NCBI RefSeq assembly: GCF_000021685.1
Contig: NC_011961.1
Span: forward strand, 496,001 to 560,000
DNA length: 64,000 bases
Direction: 5' to 3'
Source of the DNA: Thermomicrobium roseum DSM 5159
Lineage (GTDB): Bacteria > Chloroflexota > Chloroflexia > Thermomicrobiales > Thermomicrobiaceae
This document shows positions 59,700 to 64,000 of this stretch, in pieces. The position numbers and the translations under genes were made by a program. The notes below the pieces were generated by a model that was not told where the DNA came from, searched no databases, and saw nothing but the letters and a program-made list of their open reading frames with translations. Each line of letters starts with the position of its first letter. The first letter of the stretch is position 1.

Positions 59700-60737
59700 C
59701 TATCGCGTTGTGCTCAGGTAGGCCTCTGGATCCGCCTCGAACAGGCGGCGACAGGCTGGGCAGCAGAAGAAGTACCGCTGTCCTCGGTAGTCGACGACAT
59801 GCCGAGCGCTCTCCGTGTTCACCGTCATCCCACAGACCGGATCGATCGCCTCGCGGGTGGGAAGCTCGGTGCGTGCGCCAGCTTCTTCTGGACGCCAGGT
59901 GTTCCGCCAAACTGACTTGGCGGCGATGAGTTCAGCCAGAATGCTGACCGCGATTTCCTCCGGGCTCGTGGCCTGGATGTCGAGTCCGGCCGGCGCTTTG
60001 ACCCGCTCCAGCAAGGTTTCCGGCAGCGATCGTGCCAAGGTCTCGCGGATCGCTCGGAATCGCTTCCGACTGGCTACCAGTTCGACGAAGGTGACACCGG
60101 CACGCAGCGCGGCTTCGATCGCGTCCTCGTCGTACGCACCGAGGCTGGCGACGACAGCGACGGTCGGCCGCCTTCGCGGTCGATCGCCCGGATCCAGGCT
60201 ATCCAGCCATTCATCGACCTCAGCCGGCGCTCCGCTCGCCCCAGGGCGCAGGGCGACCACCCAGTAGCCCATCGCCTTGCCCAAGCGGAGAAGCGCGTCA
60301 GCGACCGGACTCTCGCCGTAGATCAAGAGTTGCGGTGCCGGGAGAAACGGTTCCAAGAAAATCTCGAGTGCTCCTTCGCTGTGACACGTCATGGGAGCGA
60401 CAATGACGCCTGGCCGGGGCGGTTGGTCGGGAGAGCCAACAGGATCGATCCGCAGGATCCGCGCTCGTCCATCGTGCAAGGCAGCCATCGCCTCTCGCAT
60501 GACGGCGGGCTGAGCACAACTCCCACCGACCCAGCCGAAGAGTGCGCCGTCTGCGGTCACGATACCTTTCGCCCCCGGCTTCGCTGAGGTCGGACTCTGG
60601 GTCCAGATCACCGTTGCGAGAACGAAAGGTACCCCGCGCTGGCGGAGATCAGCCGCCAGCGCGAAGAGGTCACGTGACAGTGTTGCTTCGGCATGACTTG
60701 CCTTCGTCATCTCGCTCGCTCGTCGCTCGTCGGACAT
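59700..60737 (-). CDS. XdhC/CoxF-family protein with C-terminal YHS domain
   Basis: From the ATG at 60737 (no strong RBS; ATG at 60710 is possible) the product has 345 residues. The first part is an XdhC-type domain (VLATVIWTQSPTSAKPGAKGIVTADGALFGWVGGSCAQPAV) with the glycine-cysteine loop GGSC. Then comes a Rossmann-like domain (LLIYGESPVADALLRLGKAMGYWVVALRP). The last about 45 residues are a YHS metal-binding domain (DPVCGMTV ... YFFCCPACRRLF), which is unusual on an XdhC protein. XdhC-type proteins insert the sulfurated molybdenum cofactor into xanthine-dehydrogenase-family enzymes. Sitting 55 bases after coxL it is probably the maturation factor of this CO dehydrogenase. Confidence 0.85.
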   Translation of the reverse strand: MSDERRASEMTKASHAEATLSRDLFALAADLRQRGVPFVLATVIWTQSPTSAKPGAKGIVTADGALFGWVGGSCAQPAVMREAMAALHDGRARILRIDPVGSPDQPPRPGVIVAPMTCHSEGALEIFLEPFLPAPQLLIYGESPVADALLRLGKAMGYWVVALRPGASGAPAEVDEWLDSLDPGDRPRRRPTVAVVASLGAYDEDAIEAALRAGVTFVELVASRKRFRAIRETLARSLPETLLERVKAPAGLDIQATSPEEIAVSILAELIAAKSVWRNTWRPEEAGARTELPTREAIDPVCGMTVNTESARHVVDYRGQRYFFCCPACRRLFEADPEAYLSTTR

Positions 60738-60792
60738 CGAGAAAGGGCGCAGCGATCCAGCCCCCGCGACGGACCGGATCGCTGCGCTGCGC

Positions 60793-63138
60793 TCACTCCG
60801 CCACACCCTTCTCTTGGAGAATCCGGTACAGCTTGGCTGGCGTGATCGGGATGTCGATATGGCGCACCCCGAGATGGCTCAGTGCATCGACCACGGCGTT
60901 GACGATCGCTGGTGGTGCGCCGATCGTCGGGCTCTCACCGACGCCCTTGGCACCGAGCGGATGATGGGGGGAGGGCGTGACCGTCTTGGCCGTCTTCCAG
61001 TGGGGTGTTTCGACTGCCGTGGGCAGGAGATAGTCCATGAAGGTACCGCTGAGCATGGTTCCGTTCTCGTCGTAGACGATCTCCTCGAAGAGCGCCGGTG
61101 CCATACCCATCGTCAGCCCACCATGAATCTGGCCCTCGACGATCATCGGGTTGATGATCGTGCCACAGTCATCGACCGCCAGGAACTCTCGGATCTTGAC
61201 CTGGCCCGTACCGCGATCGATGTCCACGACGCAGACGTAAGCACCGAAGGGGAACGTCAGATTGGGCGGATCGTAGTAGCATTCCGCTTCCAGTCCTGGT
61301 TCGAGCCCGAGCGGGAAATTCGTGTAGGCCGCAAACGCGATCTCTTGCATCGTCTTGTACCGATCAGGAGCTCCCTTCACCCGGAAGGCGTAATCCTTCC
61401 ATTCCAGATCGTCCGGGCTCACCTCCAAAAGGTGCGCCGCGATCAGCCGCGCCTTTTCCCGGATCTTGCGGGCAGCGACCGCAGTGGCTGCACCGGCTGT
61501 CGGCGTGCTACGGCTCGCGTATGTGCCGAGCCCATACGGTGCCGTGTCCGTGTCTCCATGTTCAACGGTGATGTATTCGACCGGGATACCGAGCTCTTCG
61601 GCGACGATCTGGGCGAACGTGGTCTCGTGTCCCTGCCCTTGTGTCTGGACTCCGATCCGGACGATCACGGCGCCCGTCGGATGTACCCGGATCTCCGCAC
61701 TGTCGAACATCTTGATGCCGAGAATGTCGAAGGTGTGTGAGGGGCCAGCACCCACGATCTCGGTGAACGTCGAGATGCCGATCCCCATCAGCTCACCGCG
61801 CGCCCGCCGCTCGGCCTGCTCGCGACGCAGTTCTCGATACCCGATCATGTCCAGCGCTTTTTGCAGCGCTGCCGGATAATTCCCGCTGTCGTACTCCCAG
61901 CCGGTTGGCGACTTGTACGGGAATTGGTGCGGTTGGATGAAATTCTTGAAGCGGATTTCTGCCGGATCCATGCCGAGTTCATCAGCCAGGATATCGACCA
62001 TCCGCTCGATCGTGTGCACTGCTTCGGTCACGCGGAACGAGCAGCGATAGGCGACGCCTCCCGGCGGCTTCGTGGTGTAGACACCGTCGACTTCGACGTG
62101 CGCTGCTTCCATGTCGTAGGAGCCCGTACAGACGCTGAACAGGCCAGCCGGGAAACGCGATGGATTGGCTGCTGCATCGAAGGCACCGTGATCGGCCAGC
62201 ACCTTGACGCGCAGCGCCCTGATCTTGCCGTCCCGATTGGCTGCGAGCTCGGCGTGGATGTGATAGTCGCGGGCAAAGGAATCAGCCTGCAAGTTCTCGG
62301 AGCGATCCTCGATCCACTTGATCGGCTTCTTGTGTTTGAGCGTCGCGTAGGTCGCGATGACGTAGCCGGGGTAGACCGGCACCTTACCGCCGAATCCTCC
62401 TCCGATATCGGGCGAAATCACTCGGATCTTGTGTTCCGGAATCCCTGTAACCAGCGAGAAGACCGTCCGGTGCGCGTGTGGGGCCTGCGAGGTCATCCAA
62501 ATCGTCAGCTTGTCAGTCGCTGGGTCATAGTTGGCGACGCAGCCGCAGGTTTCGATCGAAGCGACGTGGATCCGCGGTATGTACAGATCCTGAGCGACGA
62601 CCACCTCCGCTTCTTGGAAGATGCGATCGGTCTTCTCCTTGTCCCCTGCTTCCCAATGCCAGATGTGGTTCGTCTTCTGGTCTCGATCGGGGCGTACCAG
62701 CGGTGCGTCCGGCTTGAGCGCTTCGAAGGGATCCAGCACCGGCGGCAGCGGCTCGTACTCGACTTCGACTGCGAGCACGGCATCGGCGGCAATATAGCGA
62801 TCGGTGGCAATGACAGCCGCGACTTCCTGTGCGTAGTAGACCACGCGGTCAGTCGGCAAGACCATTTGTCGGTCGCCCATGAGCGTGGGCATCCACGCGA
62901 GATTGGCCTTGGCCAACTCTTCGCCAGTGATCACGTCGATCACGCCCGGCATCGCTCGTGCTTTGGACACGTCGATGCGCTTGATGCGCGCATGGGCATA
63001 TGGACTACGAACGATGTCCATGTAGAGCATGCCGGGCAGTTTGACGTCGTCGACGTAGGTTCCCTTCCCGCGAATGAACCGCGGATCTTCCTTCCGCTTG
63101 ACTGGAACGCCGATACCGCGAACAGCTGTCGCTGTCAT
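60793..63138 (-). CDS. coxL: Form I carbon monoxide dehydrogenase, large (Mo-Cu) subunit
   Basis: A 781-residue molybdopterin-binding subunit. The active-site loop reads A-Y-R-C-S-F-R (363-369) with C366, the signature of form I (Mo-Cu) CO dehydrogenase; form II enzymes have A-Y-R-G-A-G-R. The molybdopterin loops GGGFGGK (247-252), GQGHETTFAQ and the C-terminal GAKGVGESP glutamate are intact. It oxidises CO to CO2 with transfer of electrons through CoxM and CoxS to the respiratory chain. It starts three bases after coxS, with GGGAGGAG before the ATG. Order M-S-L is the canonical cox order. Confidence 0.95.
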   Translation of the reverse strand: MTATAVRGIGVPVKRKEDPRFIRGKGTYVDDVKLPGMLYMDIVRSPYAHARIKRIDVSKARAMPGVIDVITGEELAKANLAWMPTLMGDRQMVLPTDRVVYYAQEVAAVIATDRYIAADAVLAVEVEYEPLPPVLDPFEALKPDAPLVRPDRDQKTNHIWHWEAGDKEKTDRIFQEAEVVVAQDLYIPRIHVASIETCGCVANYDPATDKLTIWMTSQAPHAHRTVFSLVTGIPEHKIRVISPDIGGGFGGKVPVYPGYVIATYATLKHKKPIKWIEDRSENLQADSFARDYHIHAELAANRDGKIRALRVKVLADHGAFDAAANPSRFPAGLFSVCTGSYDMEAAHVEVDGVYTTKPPGGVAYRCSFRVTEAVHTIERMVDILADELGMDPAEIRFKNFIQPHQFPYKSPTGWEYDSGNYPAALQKALDMIGYRELRREQAERRARGELMGIGISTFTEIVGAGPSHTFDILGIKMFDSAEIRVHPTGAVIVRIGVQTQGQGHETTFAQIVAEELGIPVEYITVEHGDTDTAPYGLGTYASRSTPTAGAATAVAARKIREKARLIAAHLLEVSPDDLEWKDYAFRVKGAPDRYKTMQEIAFAAYTNFPLGLEPGLEAECYYDPPNLTFPFGAYVCVVDIDRGTGQVKIREFLAVDDCGTIINPMIVEGQIHGGLTMGMAPALFEEIVYDENGTMLSGTFMDYLLPTAVETPHWKTAKTVTPSPHHPLGAKGVGESPTIGAPPAIVNAVVDALSHLGVRHIDIPITPAKLYRILQEKGVAE

Positions 63139-63141
63139 CGT

Positions 63142-63642
63142 TCACGCTCCTCCCACACCTGCTGTGGCGCTTTCGCGCATCTTGCGTGCTGCGTACTGGA
63201 TCGCCTTGACGATGTTGACATAGCCGGTACAGCGGCAGAGATTGCCGGAAATCGCCGCCCGGATCTCTTCCTCGGTTGGATCAGGATTTTCCGCGAGCAA
63301 CGCGACGGCGGTCATCATCATTCCCGGTGTGCAGTAGCCGCACTGCAGTCCATGCTCTTCCCAAAAGCCTTCTTGGACCGGGTGCAGCTGGCCATCACGC
63401 TCCAGACCCTCGACGGTCAGGATCTCGGTTCCGTCAGCTTGTACGGCGAAGACCGTACATGACTTGACGGGACGCCCGTTCCAAATGACCGTGCAGGCAC
63501 CGCAGCTGGTCGTGTCGCAGCCGATATGCGTGCCCGTGAGGTTGAGGACATCGCGAATGAAATGGACGAGCAAAAGCCGCGGTTCGACTTCGGCGGTGTA
63601 CGTCCGCCCATTGACGGTAACTGTGATCGGCACACGTTCCAT
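63142..63642 (-). CDS. coxS: CO dehydrogenase small subunit, [2Fe-2S] protein
   Basis: A 166-residue protein with two [2Fe-2S] clusters. The plant-type ferredoxin set is [12 protein letters not shown] with the later CTVFA cysteine, and the second set is CGYCTPG and [13 protein letters not shown]. It passes electrons from the Mo-Cu site to the FAD in CoxM. GGGAGG lies before the ATG at 63642, 12 bases after the coxM stop. Confidence 0.95.
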   Translation of the reverse strand: MERVPITVTVNGRTYTAEVEPRLLLVHFIRDVLNLTGTHIGCDTTSCGACTVIWNGRPVKSCTVFAVQADGTEILTVEGLERDGQLHPVQEGFWEEHGLQCGYCTPGMMMTAVALLAENPDPTEEEIRAAISGNLCRCTGYVNIVKAIQYAARKMRESATAGVGGA

Positions 63643-63654
63643 GCTCTGCCTCCC

Positions 63655-64000
63655 TCATCCGTTGGCTTGTGCTCGCTCGAGCGCTCGACGCAAGGCACGG
63701 AACACCATCGTCCGGGCAACCGCTCGTTTGTAATCCGCTGGGCCGCGTAAGTCGCTGACCGGATCGGTTGCCTGCGCGGCGCGTTCAGCTGCTTCCCGGA
63801 ACAGCTCATCGCTCGGCGGCTGGCCGATCAGGACCTGCTCGGCTGCCGTCGCACGAAGCGGCTTGTAGGCCAGATTGGTCAAACCGATACCCGCCTGGAC
63901 GATAAGCCCACTTTCGTCCAGCGCCAAAAACGCCGCGGCAGCGGCGATTGCGTAGTCGCCGACTTTACGCTCGAATTTGAGATATGCTCCTCCCGAGCGT
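63655..64000 (-). CDS. coxM: CO dehydrogenase medium (FAD) subunit, 3' part only
   Basis: The C-terminal about 114 residues of a CoxM-type protein. The start of the visible part, reading from the right edge, is GGAYLKFERKVGDYAIAAAAAFLALDESGLIVQAGIGLTNL, the conserved FAD-domain segment, ending in the C-terminal helical domain. The rest lies beyond the window. CoxM transfers electrons from CoxS to quinone. Confidence 0.9.
   Translation of the reverse strand, partial: RSGGAYLKFERKVGDYAIAAAAAFLALDESGLIVQAGIGLTNLAYKPLRATAAEQVLIGQPPSDELFREAAERAAQATDPVSDLRGPADYKRAVARTMVFRALRRALERAQANG

Noticed and set aside
61861..63462. Open frame of 533 codons antisense to coxL and coxS
   Set aside because: The cox genes on the other strand are complete and conserved; this frame has no protein-like motifs.

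Overview
The window is a high-GC bacterial chromosome segment with many GTG starts and strong AGGAGG ribosome binding sites. The gene content fits a thermophilic, aerobic member of the Thermomicrobia (Chloroflexota), something like Thermomicrobium. The pointers are a form I Mo-Cu carbon monoxide dehydrogenase, F420 enzymes, a HemQ-type chlorite-dismutase fold enzyme, an ImuA-ImuB-DnaE2 cassette and a G+C-rich rRNA operon. This assignment is an inference from gene content and was not tested by any search.

Layout. 1-3451: the end of a magnesium-chelatase-like AAA+ ATPase, a VWA partner protein and a small unknown protein. 3455-4518: a two-gene (archaeal-style) lipoate ligase, read leftward. 4724-8269: a Yip1-like membrane protein, a nitrilase-family amidase and two exported proteins. 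8831-12480: hydantoinase/oxoprolinase subunits A and B. 12787-16316: an anchored Pro/Thr-rich protein, a DUF554 membrane protein and a ferritin-VIT1 fusion. 16364-19508: a flavin oxidase, an N-terminal-nucleophile asparaginase-family hydrolase and a PRC-barrel protein. 19909-20742: a potassium channel. 20647-26185: the SOS mutagenesis operon imuA-imuB-dnaE2, with a LexA-type box inside its promoter. 26537-27718: a decayed chromate transporter. 28336-32405: an Fe(III)-type ABC importer. 32837-36623: an IclR regulator followed by a DUF59 protein, an amidohydrolase and an alcohol dehydrogenase, which looks like the accessory set of propane/ketone monooxygenase operons but without a monooxygenase. 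36653-42078: an rRNA operon read leftward (tandem promoters, 16S, 23S, 5S, initiator tRNA-Met, terminator). 42092-48261: assorted metabolic and stress genes, including F420 ligase CofE and two flavin/F420-type oxidoreductases. 48410-49736: an alpha/beta hydrolase overlapping a redoxin gene whose first redox-motif cysteine codon is TGA, a candidate selenoprotein. 50023-53425: a TIM-barrel isomerase, tRNA-Lys, an interrupted DUF92 gene and hemQ. 53775-59277: a fused M16 peptidase and aconitase. 59700-64000: coxM (partial), coxS and coxL, followed by an XdhC protein carrying a C-terminal YHS metal-binding domain.

How the genes work together. CO oxidation (coxMSL, with xdhC as a likely cofactor-insertion factor), iron import and heme synthesis (hemQ), lipoylation and the TCA cycle (aconitase) suggest an aerobic respiratory lifestyle. 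CofE and two FDOR-type enzymes suggest F420 use. The clearest candidate for something new is the TGA-containing redoxin at 49266-49736. A compact hairpin sits at the right distance after the TGA to act as a bacterial SECIS element. Two other genes here (chrA and the DUF92 gene) carry in-frame stops that look like ordinary decay or sequence error, so the TGA needs independent confirmation.
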